Origin: Heliobacterium chlorum
Lineage (GTDB): Bacteria > Bacillota > Desulfitobacteriia > Heliobacteriales > Heliobacteriaceae
DNA length: 64,000 bases
Assembly (NCBI RefSeq): GCF_014502795.1
Contig: NZ_JACVHF010000003.1
Span: 1 to 64,000 of the forward strand
Reading direction: 5' to 3'
The notes beneath the pieces are model-generated. The model saw nothing but the letters and a program-made list of their open reading frames with translations, was not told where the DNA came from and made no database searches. This document shows, piece by piece, positions 8,190 through 16,909 of the stretch (positions within the stretch are counted from its first letter, which is position 1; each line of letters begins with the position of its first letter). The position numbers were made by a program, and so were the translations under genes.

Positions 8190-10277
8190 CTAGGAGCGGT
8201 GAAATCTGTGTTCCAGCTCGCTGCGGTCAATACGTAGCAAGTAAGGACGGCCATGGGGGCATGTGTCCATGCCTTCCAACCGGGCCACTTGTTGCAGTAG
8301 AGCAGCCATCTCAGCATGGCTCATCGTTTGTCCCGCTTTGACTGCCCCCCGGCAAGCCAGGCTGCTTAAGGCCTCTCTACAGAGATCTTCTTTTCTCAGC
8401 TTGGCTCCCCCTTGGATGCGATCGATGATATCGCGAAGCAACCCTTCTTCCTCACCAGGTGGAAGACCGAGGGGGACGGCTCGGATGAGTAACGTATTGC
8501 CACCGAAATGCTCCAGGATAATGCCTGCATCGCGCAGGTCTGAAATCCGTTCGATCACGGCTTCAAACTCTGCCGGCGTCAACGTGACTGTTACGGGAAG
8601 CAACAGTTGTTGGCTCGACTGTTCGACATCAATGGCCTGTTCAAATTTTTCTTTCAAGTCATAGTAGAGAACCCGCTCGTGAGCGGCATGTTGATCGATC
8701 AGGTATAAAGCACCTTGTCCTTCGGCAAGGATATACGATCGCTGAAATTGCCCAATAGGGATCCACTCAGCGACCATAGCAGCCTTCAGTGGCTCATCAT
8801 AGAGCGGACTTTTCGGTAAGTCCTCCGAGCAGGGCAGACTTTCCGCCACTATCGTATTTCCGGGATGCTTCTCCGGGGACTCTGTTTCGACGCAGTACTG
8901 GAGACTTGGGTAACTTGTTTTGTCGAAAAGTCCCGTACTGATTTCTTTTGAGTCTGTCTTCGTAATATTATTTATTGTATTTGTGGCAGCTTCTAATCCA
9001 TCACGGTCAGTACTCTTTTCAAGGGAGTCTCCGGTGTTTTTTTGAACTCTTTCTCCAGTGGTTACGTCGCTTCTCCCCCTGTTGGGTTCCTGGTCTACAC
9101 CTGAAGTTTCCCGCTTTGCGCTAGGTTCGATGGAATTTATCCACAGAGGTGTCATCTTGGCGACGTTGTTTAAAGACGGTCGGTCTTTGATCGTTTTATC
9201 CGGCGTTAAAGAGGATTGACTGTTATGCGAAGATGATATGGCTGGCTGGGAGGAACCTTCCCGGGTCCACAGCGGTCGGGACAAAGCCCGGCTTCGTAGG
9301 GTCTCCTTTAAAACCGATTGAATAAACTCACAAATGTCCCGTTCTTGATCGATTTTTATCTCCTGTTTCGTAGGATGGGCGTTTACATCGACCTTATGGG
9401 GAGGGAGGATCAGGTTGAGCACGAAAAAAGGAAAACGGTGTACCGGCAGCAAGCCTTGATAGACTTCTTCTACGGCCAGGGAGAGACTTCGGCTGCGTAC
9501 CCAGCGCTGGTTAATAAACCAGGTCTGATGGTTGCGGTTAGCTCGGTTCAGGGATGGCTCTCCGATGAAGCCGCTCAATTCCCATCCCTCCGAGGATTTG
9601 TGGGAAAGTGCCAACAGGTGGGGAATGACTTCTCTCCCGTATACGGCCGACAAAGTTTCTAAAGTTTTATTATTCCCTGGTGAGCGAAAGGTAACCTGCC
9701 GCCCCTGTGTCAACGATACGGCTACGTGAGGATGGGCCAAGGAAAGGCGCCAGATGACCTCGGCACAGGCAGACCCTTCTGCCGTAGACGATCGAAGAAA
9801 CTTTCGCCGAGCCGGTGTATTGTAAAAGAGGTCTTCCACTTGAATCGTCGTTCCCGGCGGTGCACCCACCGTTTCTACAGGCTGTCTTTCACCGCCTTCT
9901 ACGCGCAATCGCGTACCTTGGCTGTCGCAGTGGCGGCGAGTGGTGATTTCCATCCGTGATACCGAGGCAATCGAAGGAAGAGCTTCGCCACGAAAACCGA
10001 GGGTTTCAATCGCCATCAAATCTTCAGCACTACCGATCTTGCTGGTGGCATGACGTTCGATACATATTGATGCATCTTCTGACGACATGCCGCATCCGTT
10101 ATCGACGATCCGGATGAGTTGACGTCCGCCGTCCGTCAAATGCAGATCAATACGGGTAGCGCCGGCGTCAAGAGCATTTTCCATCAGTTCTTTTACGATG
10201 GACGCTGGCCGCTCCACCACTTCCCCGGCAGCGATTTGGTTGACCGTATGGGTATCTAGGAGTCGAATTACACCCAA
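8190..10277 (-). CDS. mutL: DNA mismatch repair protein MutL
   Basis: The 695-residue product has the N-terminal GHKL ATPase motifs ENALDAGATRI, DNGCGM, RHATSKI and GFRGEALPSI. A low-complexity Ser/Thr-rich linker follows (about residues 340-500), then a C-terminal dimerisation/endonuclease domain with DQHAAHERVLYYD, ACRGAVKAG and CPHGRP. The nicking motif DQHA-x2-E-x4-E is present except that the last Glu is Tyr, followed by Asp. MutL links MutS-detected mismatches to strand incision. TTG start with GGAGG eight bases upstream. It overlaps mutS by ten bases. Confidence 0.96.
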   Translation of the reverse strand: MGVIRLLDTHTVNQIAAGEVVERPASIVKELMENALDAGATRIDLHLTDGGRQLIRIVDNGCGMSSEDASICIERHATSKIGSAEDLMAIETLGFRGEALPSIASVSRMEITTRRHCDSQGTRLRVEGGERQPVETVGAPPGTTIQVEDLFYNTPARRKFLRSSTAEGSACAEVIWRLSLAHPHVAVSLTQGRQVTFRSPGNNKTLETLSAVYGREVIPHLLALSHKSSEGWELSGFIGEPSLNRANRNHQTWFINQRWVRSRSLSLAVEEVYQGLLPVHRFPFFVLNLILPPHKVDVNAHPTKQEIKIDQERDICEFIQSVLKETLRSRALSRPLWTREGSSQPAISSSHNSQSSLTPDKTIKDRPSLNNVAKMTPLWINSIEPSAKRETSGVDQEPNRGRSDVTTGERVQKNTGDSLEKSTDRDGLEAATNTINNITKTDSKEISTGLFDKTSYPSLQYCVETESPEKHPGNTIVAESLPCSEDLPKSPLYDEPLKAAMVAEWIPIGQFQRSYILAEGQGALYLIDQHAAHERVLYYDLKEKFEQAIDVEQSSQQLLLPVTVTLTPAEFEAVIERISDLRDAGIILEHFGGNTLLIRAVPLGLPPGEEEGLLRDIIDRIQGGAKLRKEDLCREALSSLACRGAVKAGQTMSHAEMAALLQQVARLEGMDTCPHGRPYLLRIDRSELEHRFHRS

Positions 10278-13039
10278 CGTTCATTCCTCCCCCGCCGCAG
10301 CCTCTTTTGTTGCTTAGCGAGCCAGTTCATCGCATCGAGCGGTGTCATGCGGTTGATATCGAGCTTGGCAAGTTCCTCTGCTAAAGCCTTGTCAACCTGA
10401 GCATTTTTTAGCGAGAGAACCCCTTCTTCAACGGTACCAGAAAACAGTTGCATTTGGCTTGTTTCTGAGTCGCTGTCATCATGGCTGGTTACAGAACCCT
10501 CGTGAGAAAAAGCTCCAGGTGAAACATTGTTCGATTCCTGCCGCACCAACGTCCTTTGAAGTGACGGTTGCTCATCCCTTTCCGATGGTATCGAAATAGC
10601 TTTTTTCCCATCTTTTTGCTCCAATCCGCTCAGGATCTCTTTGGCTCGGTTGATGACCATTGACGGCAATCCAGCCAAGCGGGCCACTTGAATGCCGTAG
10701 CTCTTGTTTACCCCGCCCAAGCGGATCTGGTGCAGGAATGCGATATCATCGCCTGATTCCCGTACAGCGATGTTGTAACAGCGTACGCCTGGAAGCGTCT
10801 CTTCTAGGTGGACTAATTCGTGATAGTGGGTCGCGAAAAGAGATTTGGCGCCTAGACGCTGGATGGCCTCTGCAACTGCCCATGCGATGGCCATTCCATC
10901 ATACGTGCTGGTCCCCCGTCCAACCTCATCAAGCACGACGAGACTGCGAGAACTGGCATGGTGTAAGATGTGAGCGACTTCGGTCATTTCCACCATAAAC
11001 GTGCTCTGCCCGGTTGCAAGGTCGTCCGAAGCACCTACCCGGGTAAAAATGCGATCAACCACCCCTATGGAAGCTGAGGCAGCAGGAACAAAAGCACCCA
11101 CTTGAGCCAACAGGACGATCAGGGCCACTTGACGCATGTACGTACTCTTTCCGGCCATATTCGGTCCGGTGATGAGCAACAACGTTTGGTCGTCGCTAAA
11201 AGCTGTATCGTTGGGGACAAACAGGCCCGGTCCCAGATGAGCTTCGACGACAGGATGACGACCACCCTGAATAGAAATCTGACTGTTGTCGTGAATCTCT
11301 GGACAAATGTACCCCTGTTCTACAGCCACCTGGGCAAAAGAGGCCCATACATCCAACTGGGCGACCTGGTCAGCCGTCACTTGCAGTTGCGGTAATACTT
11401 CCTCGATGGAGCTGCGTAACTCTGTAAACAGCCTGTATTCCAATTGAGTCAGTTTTTCTTCTGCACCAAGAATCTTCTCTTCATAATTTTTCAGTTCGGG
11501 AGTGATATAACGCTCCCCGTTGGCCAGGGTTTGTTTGCGTATGTAATCTTCAGGTACACTGGCCATGTGAGCCCGGGTTACTTCGATATAATAGCCAAAA
11601 ACCTTATTAAAGCCGACTTTCAAAGATCGAATTCCGGTCCGTTCCCGTTCCCGCTGTTCCAGGTGAGCGAGCCACTCCTTGCCGGAACCGGCTGCCTCCC
11701 GCAATTCATCGACTTCCTCGTGAAAACCGGGCCGGATGATTCCACCATCCCGTACGGATACAGGCGGTTCATCGACTATTGTTTCTCGGATACGGCTCGC
11801 AATCGCTGTAAGCGGGTCAATTTGAGCAGCTACTTCGGCTAAGATGGGAGGTCCCTGCCGAAGCTTGTCCAGAATCTCTGGAAGGGCTTGAAGAGAGGTG
11901 GCTAAGGCTAGCAAGTCCCGGCCGTTCGCTGAACCATAGGCTACTTTACCAGCCAACCGTTCCAGATCGTACACACTGCGCAAACCAGCACGTACATCCT
12001 GCCTTAGCAACCCGTCATCGATGAGTGCCGAAACGATCCGTTGGCGGTGATGAATTTCAGTCACCTGGGTTAGGGGTTGTTCAATCCACCGTTTGATCAG
12101 CCGTCCGCCCATGGCTGTGACTGTCTTATCGATAACCCCCAGGAGCGAACCTTTTCGGCTACCTTCTCGCATCGTCTGCGTCAGTTCCAGATTTCGTCTT
12201 GTCGCTGGATCCAGTCGCATAAACTGTTCCGTCGTATAGGACGTTAACCGCGAAATATGCCTTAAATTCGCTTTCTGAGTCTCCTGTACATAGCGTAGTG
12301 CGATAGCTGAAGCGACGATAGCCCCTGGCCAGTGGGCACAGCCAAAAGCATCCAAACTGGATACGGTGAAGTGCCGTTTGAGGACCGTCACCGCTTGCTC
12401 CAAAGTGAGTCCTTCCCGTGGGTATTCACTCACCAGTATGCCTTGTTTTTTCCATCCGGAAACGAGTTCAGGATAAGCATTGGCTAACGATGGATGCAGA
12501 AGCAACTCTTTTGGAGCCAGGCGCATGATTTCAGCCTGAAAAGCAGCCATCTCTCGGCCGTTCCAGCGCGCCGTTTGAAAATCACCAGTAAACACATCTA
12601 AGGCGGCAAGTCCCCACTCGTCGGCGTTTAAGGCTGCACAGACGAGAAAGTTATTGCTCTTTTCCTCGATCAAATTCATATCCATGATCGTGCCAGGTGT
12701 AATGACACGGACGACTTCCCGTCGGACAATCCCCTTCGCTGCCGCCGGATCTTCCACCTGCTCGCAAATGGCCACTTTATACCCTTTTTCCACTAACCGA
12801 GAAATATAGCCCTGAGCGGAATGAAAGGGGACACCACACATAGGTATCCGTTCCTCTAATCCGGCGTCCCGCCCAGTCAAGGTAATCTCTAGCTCCCGTG
12901 ATGCCAGGATAGCGTCAGGCCCGAACATCTCATAAAAATCGCCCAACCGAAAGAAGAGAATCGCCTCTGGGTTTTGATTTTTGATTTCCTGATATTGTCG
13001 CATCATCGGTGTTACCGCTTTCAGATCTGCCACCTCCAC
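10268..13039 (-). CDS. mutS: DNA mismatch repair protein MutS
   Basis: The 923-residue product begins with the mismatch-recognition segment FFRLGDFYEMF (Phe-x-Glu wedge) and ends with the ABC-type ATPase: GPNMAGKSTYMRQ Walker A, DEVGRGTSTYDG and the ATHYHEL segment. It is longer than most MutS (about 850-870) because of a polar linker of about 55 residues near residues 800-860, before the C-terminal helical segment that supports tetramerisation and MutL/clamp contacts. The start is uncertain: GTG at 13039 lacks a ribosome site, and GGAGG lies at the second codons, so translation may begin a few codons later. Confidence 0.96.
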   Translation of the reverse strand: MEVADLKAVTPMMRQYQEIKNQNPEAILFFRLGDFYEMFGPDAILASRELEITLTGRDAGLEERIPMCGVPFHSAQGYISRLVEKGYKVAICEQVEDPAAAKGIVRREVVRVITPGTIMDMNLIEEKSNNFLVCAALNADEWGLAALDVFTGDFQTARWNGREMAAFQAEIMRLAPKELLLHPSLANAYPELVSGWKKQGILVSEYPREGLTLEQAVTVLKRHFTVSSLDAFGCAHWPGAIVASAIALRYVQETQKANLRHISRLTSYTTEQFMRLDPATRRNLELTQTMREGSRKGSLLGVIDKTVTAMGGRLIKRWIEQPLTQVTEIHHRQRIVSALIDDGLLRQDVRAGLRSVYDLERLAGKVAYGSANGRDLLALATSLQALPEILDKLRQGPPILAEVAAQIDPLTAIASRIRETIVDEPPVSVRDGGIIRPGFHEEVDELREAAGSGKEWLAHLEQRERERTGIRSLKVGFNKVFGYYIEVTRAHMASVPEDYIRKQTLANGERYITPELKNYEEKILGAEEKLTQLEYRLFTELRSSIEEVLPQLQVTADQVAQLDVWASFAQVAVEQGYICPEIHDNSQISIQGGRHPVVEAHLGPGLFVPNDTAFSDDQTLLLITGPNMAGKSTYMRQVALIVLLAQVGAFVPAASASIGVVDRIFTRVGASDDLATGQSTFMVEMTEVAHILHHASSRSLVVLDEVGRGTSTYDGMAIAWAVAEAIQRLGAKSLFATHYHELVHLEETLPGVRCYNIAVRESGDDIAFLHQIRLGGVNKSYGIQVARLAGLPSMVINRAKEILSGLEQKDGKKAISIPSERDEQPSLQRTLVRQESNNVSPGAFSHEGSVTSHDDSDSETSQMQLFSGTVEEGVLSLKNAQVDKALAEELAKLDINRMTPLDAMNWLAKQQKRLRRGRNERWV

Positions 13040-13042
13040 GTG

Positions 13043-13080
13043 GAAAATAGAAGAGCCTCGGGTGTTCCCGAAGCCCTATC
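13043..13080 (-). terminator. hairpin between miaB and mutS, possible weak terminator
   Basis: On the minus strand GGCTTCGGG pairs with CCCGAGGCT (two wobble pairs) around an AACA loop, followed by CTTCTATTTT. Lying between miaB and mutS, it may attenuate rather than end transcription, because the downstream mutS-mutL genes have no obvious other promoter. Confidence 0.4.
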
Positions 13081-13097
13081 ATTGTTGCCTGTCTACA

Positions 13098-14420
13098 TCA
13101 GATTTCTTTGCCGATCAACGTCCATGTGCGGGCCTCTTCAATCTTGACATTGATCAAACGGCCAATCATCTCTTCTGAACCTGGAAAGACGACAATTTTG
13201 TTTCCTCGCGTTCGGCCTGACATCATTTCCTTGTTATTTTTGCTGGAGCCTTCCACGAGGATTTCCTGCGTCGTTCCTAGCAGCGCCCGGTTGTGTTCTA
13301 GGCTGATGACATTCTGCAACTTGAGCAACCGTTGGAAACGGCTCTTTTTCACCTCATCGGAAATCTGTTCGTCCATTTCCGCCGCCGGTGTACCTGAACG
13401 TTTGGAGTATAAGAAGGTAAAGGCGTTGTCATAACGGACCTTTTCCAGAAGATCTAACGTGTCCTCAAAGTCGTCATCGCTCTCTCCAGGGAACCCTACG
13501 ATCAAATCAGTCGTGAGAGCTACATTCGGCATGGCTTCGCGAATTTTGGCGATAAGATCAATATAATACTCCCGTTTGTAACCGCGGTTCATTTCTTCTA
13601 AAATTCGATTACTTCCGGCCTGTACCGGGAGGTGAATGTGTTCGCACACTTTAGCTGCTTTGGCCATGGCCTGAATCAGTTCAAGATCAAAATCTTTAGG
13701 GTGAGATGTAGTAAAACGGATGCGCTGCAACCCTTCGACTTTATTGACTTCCAACAACAAGCCAGCAAAGTTGATCGCCGGCTCGAGGTCTTTTCCATAG
13801 GAGTTTACATTCTGGCCCAACAAGGTGACTTCCTTTACTCCTTGAGCCACCAAATTCGTCACTTCTCGGACGATGTCTTTCGGTGTACGGCTTCGCTCCC
13901 GCCCGCGAACGTAGGGAACGATACAGTAGCTGCAGAAGTTATTGCAACCATACATGATGGTCACATGAGCCTTGATACCGTCCACTTTGCGATCTGGCAG
14001 GTCTTCGACAACTTCACCTTCACTGTTCCAGACGTCCACGACCTGTCCAGAGCGGCATTGTTCAATCATCACCGGAAGTTGGTGCAGGTTGTGGGTACCG
14101 TAGACTAGATCGACATAGGGGTATTCTTTCTGAATCCGTTCGCTCATACCGGGCTGTTGAACCATACAACCGCCAATACCGATGATCACATCAGGGTCGG
14201 CAAGCTTGTATTTGCGAAGTTCGCCGAGTTTGCCTAAGATTTTTCGCTCTGCCGATTCACGGACACAGCAAGTATTGATCAAAAGGATAGTCGCTTCGTC
14301 AGGGCTGGCCGCTTCATCGTAGCCCATCTGTCTCAAAAAACCAGCGAGGGATTCAGAGTCTCGTTCGTTCATCTGGCAACCGTATGTCAAAATCAGATAT
14401 TTGTTGTTCTTATCGCTCAC
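13098..14420 (-). CDS. miaB: tRNA-2-methylthio-N6-dimethylallyladenosine synthase MiaB
   Basis: A radical-SAM methylthiotransferase that converts i6A37 to ms2i6A37. The 440-residue product shows the N-terminal cluster cysteines in TYGCQMNERDSE, NTCCVRE and GGCMVQQ. The radical-SAM triad is CNNFCSYC, followed by the TIM-barrel core and a C-terminal TRAM domain (about residues 370-435). GTG at 14420 is preferred as start because GGAG lies seven bases upstream; a TTG at 14438 would place the ribosome site inside the gene. It is the first gene of the miaB-mutS-mutL-methyltransferase-miaA-hfq run and sits 30 bases behind a good promoter. Confidence 0.96.
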   Translation of the reverse strand: MSDKNNKYLILTYGCQMNERDSESLAGFLRQMGYDEAASPDEATILLINTCCVRESAERKILGKLGELRKYKLADPDVIIGIGGCMVQQPGMSERIQKEYPYVDLVYGTHNLHQLPVMIEQCRSGQVVDVWNSEGEVVEDLPDRKVDGIKAHVTIMYGCNNFCSYCIVPYVRGRERSRTPKDIVREVTNLVAQGVKEVTLLGQNVNSYGKDLEPAINFAGLLLEVNKVEGLQRIRFTTSHPKDFDLELIQAMAKAAKVCEHIHLPVQAGSNRILEEMNRGYKREYYIDLIAKIREAMPNVALTTDLIVGFPGESDDDFEDTLDLLEKVRYDNAFTFLYSKRSGTPAAEMDEQISDEVKKSRFQRLLKLQNVISLEHNRALLGTTQEILVEGSSKNNKEMMSGRTRGNKIVVFPGSEEMIGRLINVKIEEARTWTLIGKEI

Positions 14421-14454
14421 AAGTCTACTCCTCGACAATCTTTTCAGTTAGATT

Positions 14455-14483
14455 ATTATACCCCGTGAGTTGACTATTGAAAA
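14455..14483 (-). promoter_or_regulatory. sigma-A-type promoter of the miaB operon
   Basis: Minus-strand TATAAT (14455-14460) lies 17 bases after TTTTCA (14478-14483, four of six to consensus). Transcription would start near 14448, giving a leader of about 28 bases before the miaB GTG. Confidence 0.55.
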
Positions 14484-14644
14484 GCAGCGAGAGCATTTAG
14501 ATAATTATTCGTTTCTATAAGAGATCGTTCGTCTAAAGACTTATTAAAATTTGTGCAATTCAGAGAAATATTTAGTTAAACTCAGTAAAATCACTATAAT
14601 CAGCGTTTTTTAATAATTTTAAACCTATATCACTAAAAATACGG

Positions 14645-14673
14645 TTGATTTGTGTTCACATCTGATCTACAAT
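14645..14673 (+). promoter_or_regulatory. promoter of the tRNA cluster
   Basis: TTGATT (14645-14650) and TACAAT (14668-14673) are spaced by exactly 17 bases. The expected start lies about 15 bases before the first tRNA. Confidence 0.6.
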
Positions 14674-14693
14674 ACATCTTGCATTTTAGATTT

Positions 14694-14769
14694 GGCCCGT
14701 TGGTCAAGCGGTCTAAGACACCGCCCTTTCACGGCGGTTACAGGGGTTCGAATCCCCTACGGGTCACCA
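14694..14769 (+). tRNA. tRNA-Glu (anticodon TTC)
   Basis: A 76-base cloverleaf. Acceptor GGCCCGT pairs with ACGGGTC (one G-U), the anticodon stem CCGCC/GGCGG encloses the loop with TTC, the T arm contains GGTTCGAATCC, and CCA is encoded. It is the first of four tandem tRNAs. Confidence 0.95.
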
Positions 14770-14773
14770 TAAC

Positions 14774-14849
<76 letters not shown>

Positions 14850-14855
14850 TCCATC

Positions 14856-14940
<85 letters not shown>

Positions 14941-14946
14941 TTTCAT

Positions 14947-15021
14947 TGGGGTGTAGCCAAGCGGTAAGGCAGCGGACTTTGACTCCGCCATTCGTTGGTT
15001 CGAATCCAGCCTCCCCAGCCA
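14947..15021 (+). tRNA. tRNA-Gln (anticodon TTG)
   Basis: A 75-base cloverleaf with anticodon TTG in the loop CTTTGAC, T arm GGTTCGAATCC and encoded CCA. The acceptor stem TGGGGTG/CTCCCCA has a T-T mismatch at position 6-67, otherwise all pairs are good. Confidence 0.93.
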
Positions 15022-15029
15022 TTTACGAA

Positions 15030-15072
15030 ATGAAAAACCGCAAACTATGCTTTGCGGATTATTACTTTTTAA
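15030..15072 (+). terminator. weak hairpin after the tRNA cluster
   Basis: CCGCAAA pairs with TTTGCGG around a six-base loop, followed by ATTATTACTTTTT. It probably ends the tRNA transcript, backed up by the stronger hairpin at 15,111. Confidence 0.5.
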
Positions 15073-15110
15073 CTTTCTTAGTTCAACCGGTTAAAGATAA
15101 TTCATCGAAC

Positions 15111-15156
15111 AAAAAAGGAGTTAACCGTTACAAAGGTAATGGTTAACTCCTTTTTT
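15111..15156. terminator. strong bidirectional terminator
   Basis: GGAGTTAACC (15117-15126) pairs perfectly with GGTTAACTCC (15141-15150). It is flanked by six A on the left and six T on the right, so it works for both the tRNA cluster (plus) and ccdA (minus). Confidence 0.85.
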
Positions 15157-15198
15157 GTATTGTTGAAAACCTATACGTATTCCCCTACGAGTATTTCC

Positions 15199-15921
15199 TT
15201 AGAAGCTAGGCAAAAAGTCCAGATAACCGCTGATTTGGCCCATCTGATCGGTCAAAATGAGAAAACCGATCGCCACCATAACGGCACCACTCGCCATTGA
15301 GATTTTCGATGAATATTGGACGAACCGCCTCATCCACTTTTCCGCTCTAGCCAGCGAGAAAGCTGTTATCAAGAAAGGAACAGCAAGTCCGGTAGAAAAG
15401 GCACCTAATAAAGCAATGCCTTGCTTCATCGTCTCACCAGTTGCCGCGTAGATGTAGATGGCAGAAAGAACCGGACCGACACAGGGAGACCAACCAGCAA
15501 CGAAAGCCATCCCCAGCAAAAAAGCGCCTATTAAGCCACCGCTCTTCGGTTTTCCGCCGAAACGAACTTCTCGATAAAGTCCGGGAATCGGCATGAGTCC
15601 CGTAAGATGAAGGCCAAAAACGATGATGATCGTCCCCGCCACGATCCGAAAAGTCTCTTGATACATAAGCAACAATTGTCCCACAACCGTTGCCGACGCG
15701 CCGAGAGCGATGAAGATCGAAGAAAAGCCGAAGACAAAAGCTAAAGCTTTTTGAAAAGTGCCAACGTCAAAAGACGAACCCCCTGATTCATCTGACGGTA
15801 ATTCAGCCACGGTCGCCCCAGTTAAATAGGTGATATAGGCCGGTACGAGCGGTAAGATGCAGGGAGATAAAAAAGATGCGATGCCGGCCATAAAAGCTAC
15901 ACCGATTGAAACCGAATCCAA
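15199..15921 (-). CDS. ccdA: cytochrome c biogenesis protein CcdA (thiol-disulfide membrane transporter)
   Basis: The 240-residue membrane protein has about six transmembrane helices. The two conserved cysteine motifs, SPCILPLVPAY (helix 1, about residues 19-29) and GWSPCVGPVL (helix 4), carry reducing equivalents from cytoplasmic thioredoxin to extracytoplasmic thioredoxin-like proteins such as ResA or the spore-specific StoA. This serves cytochrome c maturation or spore cortex formation. TTG start with GAGGGG upstream. No ResA/StoA partner is adjacent; the gene is transcribed alone towards the terminator at 15,111-15,156. Confidence 0.9.
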   Translation of the reverse strand: MDSVSIGVAFMAGIASFLSPCILPLVPAYITYLTGATVAELPSDESGGSSFDVGTFQKALAFVFGFSSIFIALGASATVVGQLLLMYQETFRIVAGTIIIVFGLHLTGLMPIPGLYREVRFGGKPKSGGLIGAFLLGMAFVAGWSPCVGPVLSAIYIYAATGETMKQGIALLGAFSTGLAVPFLITAFSLARAEKWMRRFVQYSSKISMASGAVMVAIGFLILTDQMGQISGYLDFLPSF

Positions 15922-15999
15922 AGATACCCCTCCCCCCTATTATTGTACCAGTTTACCGCAGGAGGGAATCCATTTCAAGCGTTACTATAATCTCTTCGA

Positions 16000-16737
16000 C
16001 TATTCAAGATAATGGCTCGTATAGTGTTCGATCAACCCGTCTTTTTCATCACGAGCCACGGCTGGCGCCAGCGTCTGGGCCAAGAGCCGCGCATCTTCAA
16101 AGCTGGCGCAGGGAATTCCCCCTAACACAAAAGGCCGGTTTACTTGAAACCGAGGCACTTCCACCCGCAACGGTTCTGCCGGCAGTCGGGTAACCACCGT
16201 CAAATAGGGAACTTTGGCAAGCTTCGCGTATTTTCGCAAGATATGCTGCAATTTGCTTTCAAATTGGTCCCCCATCGGACCTAAGAGAAGCGTTTGATCA
16301 TAGAGGTCTTTTCCCGATTTTTGCCATCTCCGTCCCAATGCCTCAAAGCTTTCAAATCCAGCCTTGGTGGCGAAGTTGGCCGATTCAGTGCGAGCCGCAT
16401 TTGCCAGCAGTTTAAGGTATTCCTTACGAGAACGCGCCATGTCGAGAACAACGAAAGGCTGTAAGTTCCGGGCCACCGCCCCTGAAGCTAAGCGACGGTC
16501 GTCAGCTAGTTGAAAGGTCATCTTAATGATGATCAAGGACAGATTGATATCCCGCAAAATACGGCGTTCTTCTTCATCATAGAGAAAAGGTTCTTCTGGT
16601 CCTGGTGGACGCAGATCCGACCGTTTCGAAAAACCGCTTTGAGTTGCCGTCATCGCCTGTGAAGCTCCACGCTCCCCCATATTGGAATCTCCCCAATTGT
16701 TACTGCGACGTTGAAACAATTTGACCAGCATGCCCAT
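16000..16737 (-). CDS. protein of unknown function
   Basis: A 245-residue soluble protein I do not recognise. The first 50 residues are polar and low in structure; the rest is largely helical and charged, with no membrane segment or signal peptide and no recognisable catalytic motif. A segment EEERRILRDINLSLIIIKM begins the folded part at about residue 55. ATG start with GGGGGTGG ten bases upstream. It is alone between ccdA and the divergent protease gene. Confidence 0.55.
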   Translation of the reverse strand: MGMLVKLFQRRSNNWGDSNMGERGASQAMTATQSGFSKRSDLRPPGPEEPFLYDEEERRILRDINLSLIIIKMTFQLADDRRLASGAVARNLQPFVVLDMARSRKEYLKLLANAARTESANFATKAGFESFEALGRRWQKSGKDLYDQTLLLGPMGDQFESKLQHILRKYAKLAKVPYLTVVTRLPAEPLRVEVPRFQVNRPFVLGGIPCASFEDARLLAQTLAPAVARDEKDGLIEHYTSHYLE

Positions 16738-16909
16738 GATGCAAATCCACCCCCGGCGCCTATTACCATTTTATTCCATATATTCTGTGATCACGCCGGG
16801 ATTCCTCTATCAATATTTATATAGTTTTGTCGAAACAGACGAAGGAACGTCAAAAGGCTCAACTTCCATATATTGGCTTTAGATGCCATTTAATCAGGAA
16901 GGTGAGCGA

